Shown here piece after piece: positions 50,790 to 58,951 of a DNA stretch of 64,000 nt. The notes beneath the pieces are model-generated. The model had not been told where the DNA came from. It searched no databases and worked only from the letters and a program-made list of their open reading frames with translations. Position 1 is the stretch's first letter; each line of letters starts with the position of its first letter. The position numbers were made by a program, and so were the translations under genes. The DNA comes from F23-B02 sp963625685 (GTDB lineage Bacteria > Bacillota > Clostridia > Oscillospirales > Oscillospiraceae): contig CAVFTR010000010.1 in assembly GCA_963625685.1 (NCBI GenBank), forward strand, positions 1 to 64,000, given 5' to 3'.

Positions 50790-50801
50790 GCGCCATTAAA
50801 A

Positions 50802-51365
50802 TCACTTGGAGCGGCTGAGGTACTCGCCGGTACGGGTGTCTATCTGGATCTTCTCGCCGGGCTCGATGAAGAGCGGCACCTTGACCTCCGCGCCGGTCTC
50901 GAGCGTCGCGGGCTTGGTCGCGTTGGTCGCGGTGTTGCCTGCAAAGCCGGGGTCGGTGTCGGTGACGACGAGGTCGACGAAGAAGGGCGGCTCGACGTTG
51001 AAGACCTTGCCCTTGTAGGAGTAGATGGTGCACTCCATATTTTCCTTTACGAACTTGAAGCTGTCTCCGAGGTTGGACTCGTCGACGGGCTCGAGCTCAT
51101 AGGTCTCGGGGTCCATGAAGTAATAGAGGCTGCCGTCGTTGTAGCTGTATTCCATGGTCTTGCGCTCGACGGTTGCGGTCTCGAACTTTGCGGTGGGGTT
51201 AAAGGAAGTCTCGGTGACTGCGCCGGTGATGACGTTCTTCATCTTGGTGCGGACGAAGGCCGCGCCCTTGCCGGGCTTGACGTGCTGGAAGGAAACGACC
51301 TGCATGACCTGGCCGTCCATCTCAAAGGTAACACCGTTTCTGAAATCACCTGCTGTAATAGGCAT
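50802..51365 (-). CDS. efp: Translation elongation factor P
   Basis: EF-P rescues ribosomes stalled at polyproline. The 187-aa protein has the KOW-like N-terminal domain with the loop VKPGKGAAFVR, where Lys33 is the residue that is modified in many bacteria, and two OB domains; the C-terminal signature is near GEKIQIDTRTGEYLSR. GGAGG is 8-9 bases before the ATG. It follows pepQ and a small membrane protein gene, an arrangement common in Clostridia. Confidence 0.96.
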   Translation of the reverse strand: MPITAGDFRNGVTFEMDGQVMQVVSFQHVKPGKGAAFVRTKMKNVITGAVTETSFNPTAKFETATVERKTMEYSYNDGSLYYFMDPETYELEPVDESNLGDSFKFVKENMECTIYSYKGKVFNVEPPFFVDLVVTDTDPGFAGNTATNATKPATLETGAEVKVPLFIEPGEKIQIDTRTGEYLSRSK

Positions 51366-51449
51366 AATGGATTGTCCTCCTATGTGAAGTCTAAAATTGA
51401 TTTGTCTATAGCCTTATTAGTCTACATTATATTGCGCCATATTGCAAGA

Positions 51450-51710
51450 TTATTTTCTCTTTTTGCTCTTATTTTCCTTATCCGGCGCGTCATTTTCGCG
51501 TTTTCCGGTGCGTTTTTCAAACGCTATCTGGAACATATAGACCATCATGGCCAGCACGCCGATTATGTACAGTATGTTCCGCAGCCCCGCCGGGAAGTTC
51601 GGAATGAAGCTCTGAAGCAGCGCGGTCACGCACACCACGATGAAGCCGATGTACAGAAACGGCGTCAGCGACAGGTCGAATTTTTTCTTTTTCTTGTTTC
51701 CCTTTGCCAT
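51450..51710 (-). CDS. Small two-helix membrane protein (86 aa)
   Basis: I do not know a named family. The product has a very basic N terminus (KGNKKKKK), hydrophobic helices at about residues 16-36 and 43-62, and a charged, Lys-rich C-terminal tail. It lies 13 bases after the pepQ stop with GAGGGAGAG as ribosome site, so it belongs to the pepQ transcript and leads to efp. Confidence 0.7.
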   Translation of the reverse strand: MAKGNKKKKKFDLSLTPFLYIGFIVVCVTALLQSFIPNFPAGLRNILYIIGVLAMMVYMFQIAFEKRTGKRENDAPDKENKSKKRK

Positions 51711-51723
51711 TGTTTCTCTCCCT

Positions 51724-52794
51724 CTATAAAATTATCAGTTCCTTGCTCGCCTTCGTTATGTTCTCGCAGCCGCCCTCGCTCAGGATGAGCACGTCCTCGA
51801 TGCGCACGCCGAATTTTCCGGGCAGATATATGCCGGGCTCTGCCGATATCACGGCTCCGTCGGGCATCGGTGCCGTCGCCGATGGCGCGGCGGCCGGGCT
51901 CTCGTGGATATAAAGCCCCAGCGAGTGGCCGAAGCTGTGCCCGAAATACTCGCCGTAGCCCGCGCCGTCGATAACGCGCCGCGCAGCGCCGTCTATCTCC
52001 GCGCCCGTGACTCCCGCCGCGGCCCTTTCTATGCCCGCGAGCTGGGCGCGCAGGACGATATCGTAGACGTTTTTCATCTCGTCGGCAGCATGGCCGACGG
52101 CGACGGTTCGCGTCATGTCCGAGCAGTAGCCGTCCTTTTTGCAGCCGAAATCCATCGTAACAAAATCGCCCTCCCGCACGACGGCGTCCGAGGGCACGCC
52201 GTGCGGCATGCTCGTGTTCGTTCCCGTGAGAGCGATGGGCTCGAAGCTGTTGCCCTCGCCGCCGTGCTTTAAAAGCCTGTAGCTTATCTCGGCGGCGATA
52301 TCGCGCTCCGTGACGCCGGGTCGGATGATGTGCAGAACGTCGTCGAGCGCCTTTTCCGCTATCGCCTGGGCGCGGCGCATGCTGCGCTTTTCCGCCTCGT
52401 CCTTCGAGGCGCGCAGGCTGTTGAACAGGCTCTGGCAGGGCCGAAGCTGTACTCCCAGCGCCTTCTGCCAGGCGAGATAGGCCCCGTGCGGGAGTGAAAA
52501 CTCCTCCGCGCCGGGCATCGTCACCCCGCACTCGGCCATCGCCTCGCGCACGAGCTCTGTAAGGCGCCTGCCCGAGCCGAACATGCGCAGCTTTATATCG
52601 CTCGAAACGCTTCGCTGCGCGGCCTCCATATAGCGCGAGTCGGTGAACAGGAACGCTTCGTCGAGCGTCACGAGCACCGCGCCGTCGGTGAAGGGAACGC
52701 CCGTCGCATAGCGCTGGTTCAATTCATCCGTTATCAGCACCGCGTCGAGGCCGAGGTCGATGAGCCCTCCGCGGATCTTCGCAAGTCTTTCCAT
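51724..52794 (-). CDS. pepQ: Xaa-Pro peptidase (M24B)
   Basis: A 356-aa metallopeptidase that acts on Xaa-Pro bonds. It has a creatinase-like N-terminal domain (about 1-125) and the pita-bread catalytic domain with metal ligands in TMDFGCKKDGYCSDMTRT (two Asp), FGHSFGHSLGL (His), VISAEPGIY (Glu) and VRIEDVLIL (Glu). Whether it is an aminopeptidase P or a dipeptidase cannot be told, so the symbol is by analogy. It usually stands just upstream of efp, as here. GAGG is 7 bases before the ATG. Confidence 0.9.
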   Translation of the reverse strand: MERLAKIRGGLIDLGLDAVLITDELNQRYATGVPFTDGAVLVTLDEAFLFTDSRYMEAAQRSVSSDIKLRMFGSGRRLTELVREAMAECGVTMPGAEEFSLPHGAYLAWQKALGVQLRPCQSLFNSLRASKDEAEKRSMRRAQAIAEKALDDVLHIIRPGVTERDIAAEISYRLLKHGGEGNSFEPIALTGTNTSMPHGVPSDAVVREGDFVTMDFGCKKDGYCSDMTRTVAVGHAADEMKNVYDIVLRAQLAGIERAAAGVTGAEIDGAARRVIDGAGYGEYFGHSFGHSLGLYIHESPAAAPSATAPMPDGAVISAEPGIYLPGKFGVRIEDVLILSEGGCENITKASKELIIL

Positions 52795-52803
52795 ACGCTG
52801 TCC

Positions 52804-53985
52804 TCAGAAGTTCCTGACCTCGTCGCCTTCGAGCGCCCAGGTGAATTTTTCGAGCTCGTCGGTCGAATCGGAGGTCAGGAGATCGACCAGCAGTATCGTG
52901 CCGTCCTTGCCGCTCTGGAATATGCCGCGGATGACCCGGGTCCCGTCGGCGAGCTCATAGGACACGGCGATGTTCGGCATAACGTCGGGGATGTAGCTTA
53001 TGACCTCCACGCCCTCACCGCTGGTGAGATAGTTGCGCTGCCACAGCGTGCGGCTTTCGGTGTAGACCTTGACGTTGTACACGGTCTCCTCGGCCGAGAG
53101 CACGACGCTCTGCCCCTCGGCGTCGACCGTCACGGTGTCGAGGATATTGAGGCTGTTTCTGTCTATCGTAAAGCCGTTGTCGGCGAGGATCAGGCCGTTG
53201 TCGCCCTCGTAGTCGACCGGCGCAAGGTCCATGCTCAAAAACTCCTCAAGCGCGGAGTACGGGATCTCGAACAGCAGCACGCCGCAGCTGTAGGGCGCGA
53301 TGTCATAGGGATTTGCGTACACGACGAGGCCCGTGTCGTTTAGGTACCAGTTGCTGCCCGAGTCGACGAGCGCGCCTATCGAGCCCTCGAGGTCGTCAAA
53401 GAAGATGCTTTCGCCGTTTTCCTTGTATTCGTCTCCGGCGGCGAGGCCGATGACGTAGTTTTTGATGAAGGTCTTGAGCTGCTCCTCGTTCTTTGCGATA
53501 TCCGCAAGGCTCAGCAGAGCGCCGCTGTCGGAGTCGTAGCTGCGGCTTATGCGCGTAAAGTCGGCGTGCAGGCCGCCGTTATCCTGCGAGACGTCGAACA
53601 CGACGCTCAGCGCGCGCGTATCGCAGCGCGTGACGCTCGGCGTGCAGTAGTAGCTCAGCTCGATGATCTCGCCCTCTGGCTGATCGGCGGCGACGCGCTT
53701 CGTGCGCTCGGCGTCGGCGCGGAACCTGACGTAGAGCTCTGCAAGAGACGCGTTTATGCGCTCGGCCGCGTGCTCGTCCTTCGAGCTTATCTGAGCCACG
53801 CCCAGGCTCTGCTTATAGTATGCGCTGCCGTCGGCGTCGCTGAGCTGCTCGTCTGTAAAGCTGTAGCTTGCCATCATGTCAAACTGCGGCACCGGCGTGC
53901 GCTTTTCAAAATCAATGCCGTGCTGACACGCACACAGACAAAACAGCATCGCACAGCAGAGCAGCGCTGAAATAATCCTCTTCAT
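52804..53985 (-). CDS. Lipoprotein with DUF3298/RsiV-like domain
   Basis: A 393-aa exported protein. The signal sequence ends with a lipobox (LFCLCAC), so it is probably a lipoprotein anchored on the outside of the membrane. The middle part, with SLGVAQISS and LSVVFDVSQDNGGLHAD, resembles the DUF4163/DUF3298 pair found in RsiV, an anti-sigma factor that binds lysozyme. No sigma factor gene or cytoplasmic RsiV part is present, so it is a stand-alone version. ATG 53985 has AAAGGTG upstream; it lies 9 bases before pepQ. Confidence 0.7.
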   Translation of the reverse strand: MKRIISALLCCAMLFCLCACQHGIDFEKRTPVPQFDMMASYSFTDEQLSDADGSAYYKQSLGVAQISSKDEHAAERINASLAELYVRFRADAERTKRVAADQPEGEIIELSYYCTPSVTRCDTRALSVVFDVSQDNGGLHADFTRISRSYDSDSGALLSLADIAKNEEQLKTFIKNYVIGLAAGDEYKENGESIFFDDLEGSIGALVDSGSNWYLNDTGLVVYANPYDIAPYSCGVLLFEIPYSALEEFLSMDLAPVDYEGDNGLILADNGFTIDRNSLNILDTVTVDAEGQSVVLSAEETVYNVKVYTESRTLWQRNYLTSGEGVEVISYIPDVMPNIAVSYELADGTRVIRGIFQSGKDGTILLVDLLTSDSTDELEKFTWALEGDEVRNF

Positions 53986-54103
53986 TGCTTTCACCTTTCT
54001 CACGGGTGTCAAAAGGCTTCATAATGTTAACAGACTGCTAACAAAGCCTTGAAACACAAGAGTTTTGCACACTTTCAACATAGTTGTCAACACATTATGT
54101 AAA

Positions 54104-54691
54104 TCATTTATCCCCGCTGCTCAGGAAGCCCTTTATGCCGCTGAAGCAGTACGTATCCAGAACGTAGGCCACGCGCTCTGGCTCCTCCTTCATGCCGTTA
54201 TCCAGCCAGTACTTTACTACGGTCGATATCGAGGATACCAGAAGCCCCTTGAGGCACTCTGTCATCTGCCCGCTCAGCTCGCCCAGGACGAGTATCTCCT
54301 GCTCGAGATAGGCGTCGGCGTGGCGGCGTATCACCTTTAGCATGGCGTCGTGATCGCCGTATGGTCCGGCAAAGACGCGGCAGAGCTCCTCGTTTTCCTT
54401 GAGAAGGCGCAGAGTCTGGAGCGAGTTGAGGCGATTGACGCCTGTCTCGCGCATTCTCCGCTCCATGGCCTCGGACAGCTGCTCCTCGAGGCTCTGCTTG
54501 AGCTCGTAGGGGTCCGAGTAGTGCGCGTAAAAGGTGCCGCGGTTTATATCCGCCTCGCGGCAGATCTCCGTAACGCTTATCTTTTCGATCGGCTTTTCGG
54601 CGAGCAGCCGCAGGAAGCCGTCCCTGATCGCCTGCTTTGTGTATCTCACGCGCCTGTCTTCTTTTTTCGGTCTGACTTTCTCCACGTTCAT
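54104..54691 (-). CDS. TetR/AcrR-family regulator
   Basis: A 195-aa one-domain-plus-ligand-domain regulator. The N-terminal HTH is RYTKQAIRDGFLRLLAEKPI through ISVTEICREADINRGTFYAHY (about 17-61), with the typical GTFYAHY helix end. The C-terminal part is all-helical and matches the TetR C-terminal domain common in Clostridia. ATG 54691 is chosen over the GTG 3 bases upstream. A palindrome in its own promoter region (54716-54729) is a likely binding site. Target genes unknown. Confidence 0.85.
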   Translation of the reverse strand: MNVEKVRPKKEDRRVRYTKQAIRDGFLRLLAEKPIEKISVTEICREADINRGTFYAHYSDPYELKQSLEEQLSEAMERRMRETGVNRLNSLQTLRLLKENEELCRVFAGPYGDHDAMLKVIRRHADAYLEQEILVLGELSGQMTECLKGLLVSSISTVVKYWLDNGMKEEPERVAYVLDTYCFSGIKGFLSSGDK

Positions 54692-54715
54692 CACGTTCCT
54701 TATAATATTTTATCT

Positions 54716-54729
54716 GTAAAACATTTTAC
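54716..54729. promoter_or_regulatory. Palindrome upstream of the TetR gene
   Basis: GTAAAACATTTTAC is a perfect inverted repeat (6-bp arms, CA centre), 25-38 bases upstream of the TetR start codon. A site for autoregulation is the simplest reading. Confidence 0.45.
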
Positions 54730-54789
54730 TATACATCCGTCCGGAAATCAACACCGTGTTTTCTTGGAGGTGCATTGACGCATATTGTG

Positions 54790-54824
54790 TAAGCCCGGTA
54801 CCGAGGCTTCGATACCGGGCTTAC
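54790..54824. other. Long hairpin between the 52-aa gene and the TetR gene
   Basis: GTAAGCCCGGTA / TACCGGGCTTAC stem with an interior mismatch region; no T-run on either strand. It may protect the 3' end of the dehydratase mRNA. Confidence 0.4.
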
Positions 54825-54846
54825 GGAGATAAACATCAGACTGTCA

Positions 54847-55005
54847 TTAAAGCTTTACATTGCGCCGCTGCGAATCGTAGACCTTATTGAGCAGGGGACG
54901 GACGCCGTAGTACAGCAGCTTGTTGTCGAGATTGAACCAGTATATGAGCATGCTTGCGGGAATAACGCTCAGCATGCCGATGAGAAGCTTCCTTTTCATA
55001 TGCAT
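54847..55005 (-). CDS. Small membrane protein, coupled to the dehydratase (52 aa)
   Basis: The ATG at 55005 overlaps the TGA of the dehydratase gene by one base (TGATG); a second ATG is two codons on. The product is basic at the N terminus (KRK), has one hydrophobic helix (about 7-24) and a polar, basic C-terminal half with several Tyr and Arg. No known family. Its coupling suggests that it works with the dehydratase, for example as a membrane anchor or assembly factor, but this is inference. Confidence 0.55.
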   Translation of the reverse strand: MHMKRKLLIGMLSVIPASMLIYWFNLDNKLLYYGVRPLLNKVYDSQRRNVKL

Positions 55006-56528
55006 CACCATCCTTCGTAATCGTCAAAGTCAACGAGGCTCGCGTCGAGCGGCTCCTCCTGCAGGACGGCGCTCATATACTCGGAGAACTGCCTGCGCAT
55101 CTCGTTGCGGCTTATGGTGCGGTGGTCGAACATGTCGTTCTGCACCCAGACTAGGTGCTTATGCTTGTCCCTGGCCTGATCGTTCACTACGCCGGCCAGG
55201 CCCATCGCGCCCTTGCAGGTGATATCGTCGTAGACGAGCACGATATCGCAGTTAAACCTCTCCGCCTCGTCCCAGACCTCGAGCAGATGCTGATATCCGC
55301 CGGTGAGGTGGCGGCGCATGACGCCGCGCTCGTAGTTATGCGCGATGCCGATGAGCGCCGCGTCGAGATCGTCCTCGGGGATGATGACATTGCCGGAGAA
55401 CATGTCCATCTGCGCGGCGACGAGAACGCCCCAGCAGTTGTACGCCCAGGTGTTGAAGTCGATATAGTAGCAGCCCGGGCCGCCCCAGGTTATCATGCGG
55501 TGGCGCGCCTTGTCGAAGCTGACGACCTTGTTCCTGTACGCCTTTTCGGCGATCCTGAGCGCCTTCTTCGCGGTCTTGTCGATATAGGGGATGCTGCCGC
55601 CGGAGAAGGTGAAGTAGAAGGCGTGAAACAGCGGCGAGATGACGTGGCCGAAGGCCGAGTACTTCGTCTTTGCGTACTCCCAGACCTCGAACTCATTGCG
55701 CGCCTCCCTGTTGTGCTGCTTTATGATCTTGAAGAAGGCCTCCTCGTCGAATCTTTCGCCCGTCGTGTCCTCGATGAATTTTATGGTCTCCTTCATCTGC
55801 GCCAGGGCGTACTTGTCGGTCGCCTCGTCCTCCCAACGCATGGGTATGCCGGCCACGGTCGTGGGGATGGTGACGCGGCGCTCTATGAGCTGGCTGTTCA
55901 TGGTCGAGGAGTCGCAGGGCATGTTGTTTGTTATAAGGCAGGCGCCGATCTGCGGATAGTCGTCGTTTATCGCAACGCCGGCGGCGTTCGCGCTCAGGCG
56001 GCAGGAGTCGGCGGGCAGGCCGACGTTTTCCATGATATCCATGTAAAACGGGGCGAGGTTCTGATCCATGTAGGTGCCCAGCAGTCCCTGCAGAACTTCG
56101 AGCGGCAGAGCCTTGAGCCTGGGAAAGCCCGCGACTATCTCGGGACACATGGTCTGCTCGAGCATTACGAATTTGTCCGCGTATTCCGTGTCACCGAAGC
56201 GGCGGTCGCCCTTCATGCTGTCGGCGAGCATGCCGGTCGTGCCCTTCATGATGGCGTGCATCTGCGTGTGCGAAACGCGCAGCGCGGGGCCGCGCATGCC
56301 GGCAGTGCATTTATCGACCATGTGCAGCGCGCCGATATAGCCGCCGAACCAGCGGTATTCGAACAGTCCCTTTACTATGCGCACCGGCGATTTTGCCGCG
56401 AACTGCGCCAGTATACCGAGATTTATCGCCCACTGGGTGTAGTCATAGAAGGTGTCCTTCAGGCCGCGCCACTCGCGGTGCTTTGCGATGCCGCTTCCCT
56501 TGTAAAAGCGTTTTGCCTCGTTTGCCAT
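55005..56528 (-). CDS. 2-hydroxyacyl-CoA dehydratase subunit B-like (BcrC/BadD/HgdB family)
   Basis: A 507-aa member of the 2-hydroxyacyl-CoA dehydratase/benzoyl-CoA reductase family, whose subunits each hold a 4Fe-4S cluster and dehydrate (R)-2-hydroxyacyl-CoA by one-electron chemistry. It is longer than the usual roughly 380-430 aa, mostly at the N terminus. Candidate cluster ligands are Cys in TNNMPCDSSTM, GPGCYYIDF and DDITCKGAMG. It overlaps the partner subunit (TAATG) upstream and a 52-aa gene downstream. The ATP-dependent activator (HgdC type) is not in the window, and the substrate is unknown. Confidence 0.8.
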   Translation of the reverse strand: MANEAKRFYKGSGIAKHREWRGLKDTFYDYTQWAINLGILAQFAAKSPVRIVKGLFEYRWFGGYIGALHMVDKCTAGMRGPALRVSHTQMHAIMKGTTGMLADSMKGDRRFGDTEYADKFVMLEQTMCPEIVAGFPRLKALPLEVLQGLLGTYMDQNLAPFYMDIMENVGLPADSCRLSANAAGVAINDDYPQIGACLITNNMPCDSSTMNSQLIERRVTIPTTVAGIPMRWEDEATDKYALAQMKETIKFIEDTTGERFDEEAFFKIIKQHNREARNEFEVWEYAKTKYSAFGHVISPLFHAFYFTFSGGSIPYIDKTAKKALRIAEKAYRNKVVSFDKARHRMITWGGPGCYYIDFNTWAYNCWGVLVAAQMDMFSGNVIIPEDDLDAALIGIAHNYERGVMRRHLTGGYQHLLEVWDEAERFNCDIVLVYDDITCKGAMGLAGVVNDQARDKHKHLVWVQNDMFDHRTISRNEMRRQFSEYMSAVLQEEPLDASLVDFDDYEGW

Positions 56529-57724
56529 TACATCTTACCTCCCTGAAGCTTCTTTATCTCGATGCTCTCGACAAAGGCCTGGAAGCGTGTGCGCAGCTGG
56601 CCTGCCGATGCCATCGTGTATTCCTTCTCGACGCCGATGCAGGGTATGCCCTCGACCTCGTTCATATCGTGTACGCCCATGACGCGCTCGTAGCTCCAGA
56701 ACTCGCAGAACTTCATCTGGAGGTACAGGATGCCGTCGGCGTCATAGTCCTTGACAAGCTGCTTGAGATAGCTTCGGCGCTGGAGCTGCTTTTCCTTATT
56801 CATGAAGCGCGGGCACTCGCTCGTGGATAGATAGTGCCGCGCAGCGGCCGTGAGCGCGCTCTCGCCGTCGCGTATCTCTATCTGCTCCCTGCCGGGCAGC
56901 GAGCCGTAGCAGTAGCGGTCGGCCACGACGTACGCGCCGCAGTCCTCCAGGAGCTTTGTAAACGCCGGATCGTCTACCTCCGAGCCCGTGACGACGATGC
57001 GCGCGCGGTAATTGGGCTTGGGGTCGACCCTGCGCTTTCTGACCTCCCTGAGCGTCTCCTCGAGCTTGTCCTTTATAAGATACTGCGGGCAGCACTCGGA
57101 AACGAGCTGGATGACGTGGAACTCATAGCTCGTTATCGGCGGGTTTGGGAGCTTGCGCAGGTCGCCGAGCTCTGTTATGATGCGGCAGATCTCGTTGTGC
57201 TCCTCTATGGCCTTTCTTATCGCCCCGTCGGAGATATCGACGCCGTAGACACGCTCCAGCGGCTCGAGAATGTACTTTCTGAGCTGATTTTCATAATGCT
57301 CGTAGGCGGCCTTCGTGGTCACAAAGGGCACGTCCATCATGCTCATGAAAAACCTCGGGTTCTGCTCCTTTACGAGCCCCATGATGTCAAAATACTCATG
57401 TGCGCGGTGCATCATCTGGCAGGTCTCGGACGAGAACATGGCCGACAGGAAGTTGTAGCCGCCCTCCATGCTGCGCTCGAGCACGCTGCGCGTGAAGGGA
57501 CAGGTCTTGTTTGTCATATAGTATGTGCCGATATCGGTGTTGGCCGTCCCCGGGGCGCGCAGGCGCACAGAGAAGCAGCCGCCGAGATTGAGCAGTACCT
57601 CGGGCACGAAATAGCAGGTGTAGCCCAGAGCAAGCCTTCCCTCCCCGGAGGCCTGCTTTACCAGCTCGTTATTCGCGTCCTGGAGCAGGTCTTCAAAATA
57701 GATGAGGTGCTTTAAGTCTTTCAT
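56528..57724 (-). CDS. 2-hydroxyacyl-CoA dehydratase subunit A-like
   Basis: A 398-aa partner of the same superfamily. Typical cysteines lie in NKTCPFTRSVLE, FSSETCQMMHRAHE, SECCPQYLIK and MKFCEFWSYE. It is the first gene of the minus operon with promoter, a 5'-leader hairpin and GGAGG before the ATG. Relatives dehydrate 2-hydroxyglutaryl-, lactoyl- or phenyllactyl-CoA in amino acid fermentation, or reduce aromatic CoA esters. The regulator across the promoter is a FadR/GntR protein, fitting control by a small acid. Confidence 0.82.
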   Translation of the reverse strand: MKDLKHLIYFEDLLQDANNELVKQASGEGRLALGYTCYFVPEVLLNLGGCFSVRLRAPGTANTDIGTYYMTNKTCPFTRSVLERSMEGGYNFLSAMFSSETCQMMHRAHEYFDIMGLVKEQNPRFFMSMMDVPFVTTKAAYEHYENQLRKYILEPLERVYGVDISDGAIRKAIEEHNEICRIITELGDLRKLPNPPITSYEFHVIQLVSECCPQYLIKDKLEETLREVRKRRVDPKPNYRARIVVTGSEVDDPAFTKLLEDCGAYVVADRYCYGSLPGREQIEIRDGESALTAAARHYLSTSECPRFMNKEKQLQRRSYLKQLVKDYDADGILYLQMKFCEFWSYERVMGVHDMNEVEGIPCIGVEKEYTMASAGQLRTRFQAFVESIEIKKLQGGKM

Positions 57725-57754
57725 TGTATCCTCCTCGTATCCTCTTTATGTTTT

Positions 57755-57782
57755 ACGGGCTCCGAAGCCCGTGAATAATCAC
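57755..57782. promoter_or_regulatory. Leader hairpin and operator-like repeat of the dehydratase operon
   Basis: ACGGGCT / AGCCCGT hairpin (57755-57772) and directly beside it GTGAATAATCAC (57771-57782), an inverted repeat with the same GTGA/TCAC ends as the palindrome at the GntR promoter. Confidence 0.5.
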
Positions 57783-57788
57783 GATGAA

Positions 57789-57817
57789 ATATTATCACAT
57801 GGATATTTTTATGTCAA
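57789..57817 (-). promoter_or_regulatory. Promoter of the dehydratase operon
   Basis: On the minus strand exact TTGACA (57812-57817) and TAATAT (57789-57794) with a 17-base spacer. Confidence 0.72.
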
Positions 57818-57848
57818 TAAAGAACGGCCTGCCGCGCGGCGCAAAATC

Positions 57849-57877
57849 TTGACAAGAGCAAAAAAATCCTGCATAAT
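57849..57877 (+). promoter_or_regulatory. Promoter of the GntR regulator gene
   Basis: Exact TTGACA (57849-57854) and CATAAT (57872-57877) with a 17-base spacer; the palindrome at 57890 lies just past the start of transcription. Confidence 0.7.
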
Positions 57878-57889
57878 GTCCCTGTGATG

Positions 57890-57905
57890 GTGATTGATCA
57901 ATCAC
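57890..57905. promoter_or_regulatory. 16-bp palindrome at the GntR promoter, likely autoregulatory operator
   Basis: GTGATTGATCAATCAC is a perfect palindrome directly downstream of the -10 box of the GntR gene and 25 bases ahead of its start codon. Confidence 0.6.
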
Positions 57906-57929
57906 AAGTCTGTACGGGCGGTAATAATT

Positions 57930-58652
57930 ATGGCGTTTGAAAAGATAAGCATCCCCTCGGCGAAGGAGTGCTTTTTTGAGAGCATAAAATCCAAGATACT
58001 GACAGGCGAACTCGCACCGGGGCAGAAGCTGCCGTCCGAGCGCGAGCTTGCCGAGAGCACGGGGATAAACCAGTCGGCGATACACCTCGCGATAAAGGAC
58101 CTTGAGCGCACGGGCTTTCTGAGCGTCGCTGCGCGCCACGGCACCTATGTCGCCGACTACATGGCCAGCGGCAGCTATGAAACGCTGCACGAGATACTGC
58201 GCTCGGGCGAGGGATACATGACCCGAGAGCGCGTCGTTGCGCTCGTCGAGACGCGAAACGCCGTCGAGGGCGGAGCGCTCATACGCCTTGCGGCCTCGCA
58301 CACCGAGGAGGATATCCGTATCCTTGAGGACTGTATCGAAAACTTCAGGGCTGCGCGCGGCCGGGGGCTCGGCGCGGACGAGCTCGGCGCGATGACCAAG
58401 GATTTTCACTATCTCATCTGCAAATTGAGCGGCAACGAGGTGTTCATACTGCTGATGAACTCCTTTGCCGAGATATCGCATGGGCTCTGGCGGCACTGTG
58501 CCGGACACTGGGGGCTCGAGGGGCTCATAGCGCAGAGCGAACACATAGTCGCGCTCATAAAGGCCGGACGCGGCCTTGACGCGCAGGTCTATATCACCGA
58601 AAAATTCAACGAATACGTCCGCGACTGCGGCATTGTTTTGGAGGCGCATTGA
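57930..58652 (+). CDS. GntR-family (FadR subfamily, FCD domain) regulator
   Basis: A 240-aa regulator with an N-terminal winged helix (about 8-75; LPSERELAESTGINQSAIHL is the HTH) and an all-helical FCD ligand domain, which often binds a metal and an organic acid; NAVEG and DFHYLICKLSGN are typical segments. It is divergent from the dehydratase operon and probably controls it. The start ATG 57930 has a moderate GGGCGG site; a longer frame from 57894 overlaps the palindrome and lacks a site. Confidence 0.87.
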   Translation: MAFEKISIPSAKECFFESIKSKILTGELAPGQKLPSERELAESTGINQSAIHLAIKDLERTGFLSVAARHGTYVADYMASGSYETLHEILRSGEGYMTRERVVALVETRNAVEGGALIRLAASHTEEDIRILEDCIENFRAARGRGLGADELGAMTKDFHYLICKLSGNEVFILLMNSFAEISHGLWRHCAGHWGLEGLIAQSEHIVALIKAGRGLDAQVYITEKFNEYVRDCGIVLEAH

Positions 58653-58734
58653 GGCATTCGCGGATACATATATTGCCGGTGTCCGGTTCGGAAGCTGCCG
58701 CTAATCCGTGTGTTAAACCAAAATACATATGAAA

Positions 58735-58951
58735 AAAGACAGCCTAGGCTTAAAAAGTCTTGGCTGTCTTTTCTGCATTTGATATTTATTTCAGTTCCGG
58801 GCATGATAAGTTTCTTACGGGGGAGAACCGAAATTTTGCACTGAATCGGCACGATCTCAACGGGCGCGGAAGATCACGGTTTATGCCATTATCCCGAACC
58901 GGGCGACCGCGATCACCGTATCCGCAGCTGCGTCGATTCGCCGCCAAAAAA
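58735..58951 (-). repeat. Dispersed intergenic element, copy C (3' of the aminotransferase)
   Basis: On the minus strand it starts TTTTTTGGCGGCG right after the aminotransferase stop, has GATAATGGCATAAA, CGCGCCCG and AAACTTATCATGCCCG, and ends AATGCAGAAAAGACAGCC. A hairpin GACAGCC/GGCTGTC and T6 follow, a good intrinsic terminator. It is the most diverged copy at its start, but its end matches copy A closely. It fills nearly all of the stretch between the GntR gene and the aminotransferase gene. Confidence 0.6.
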
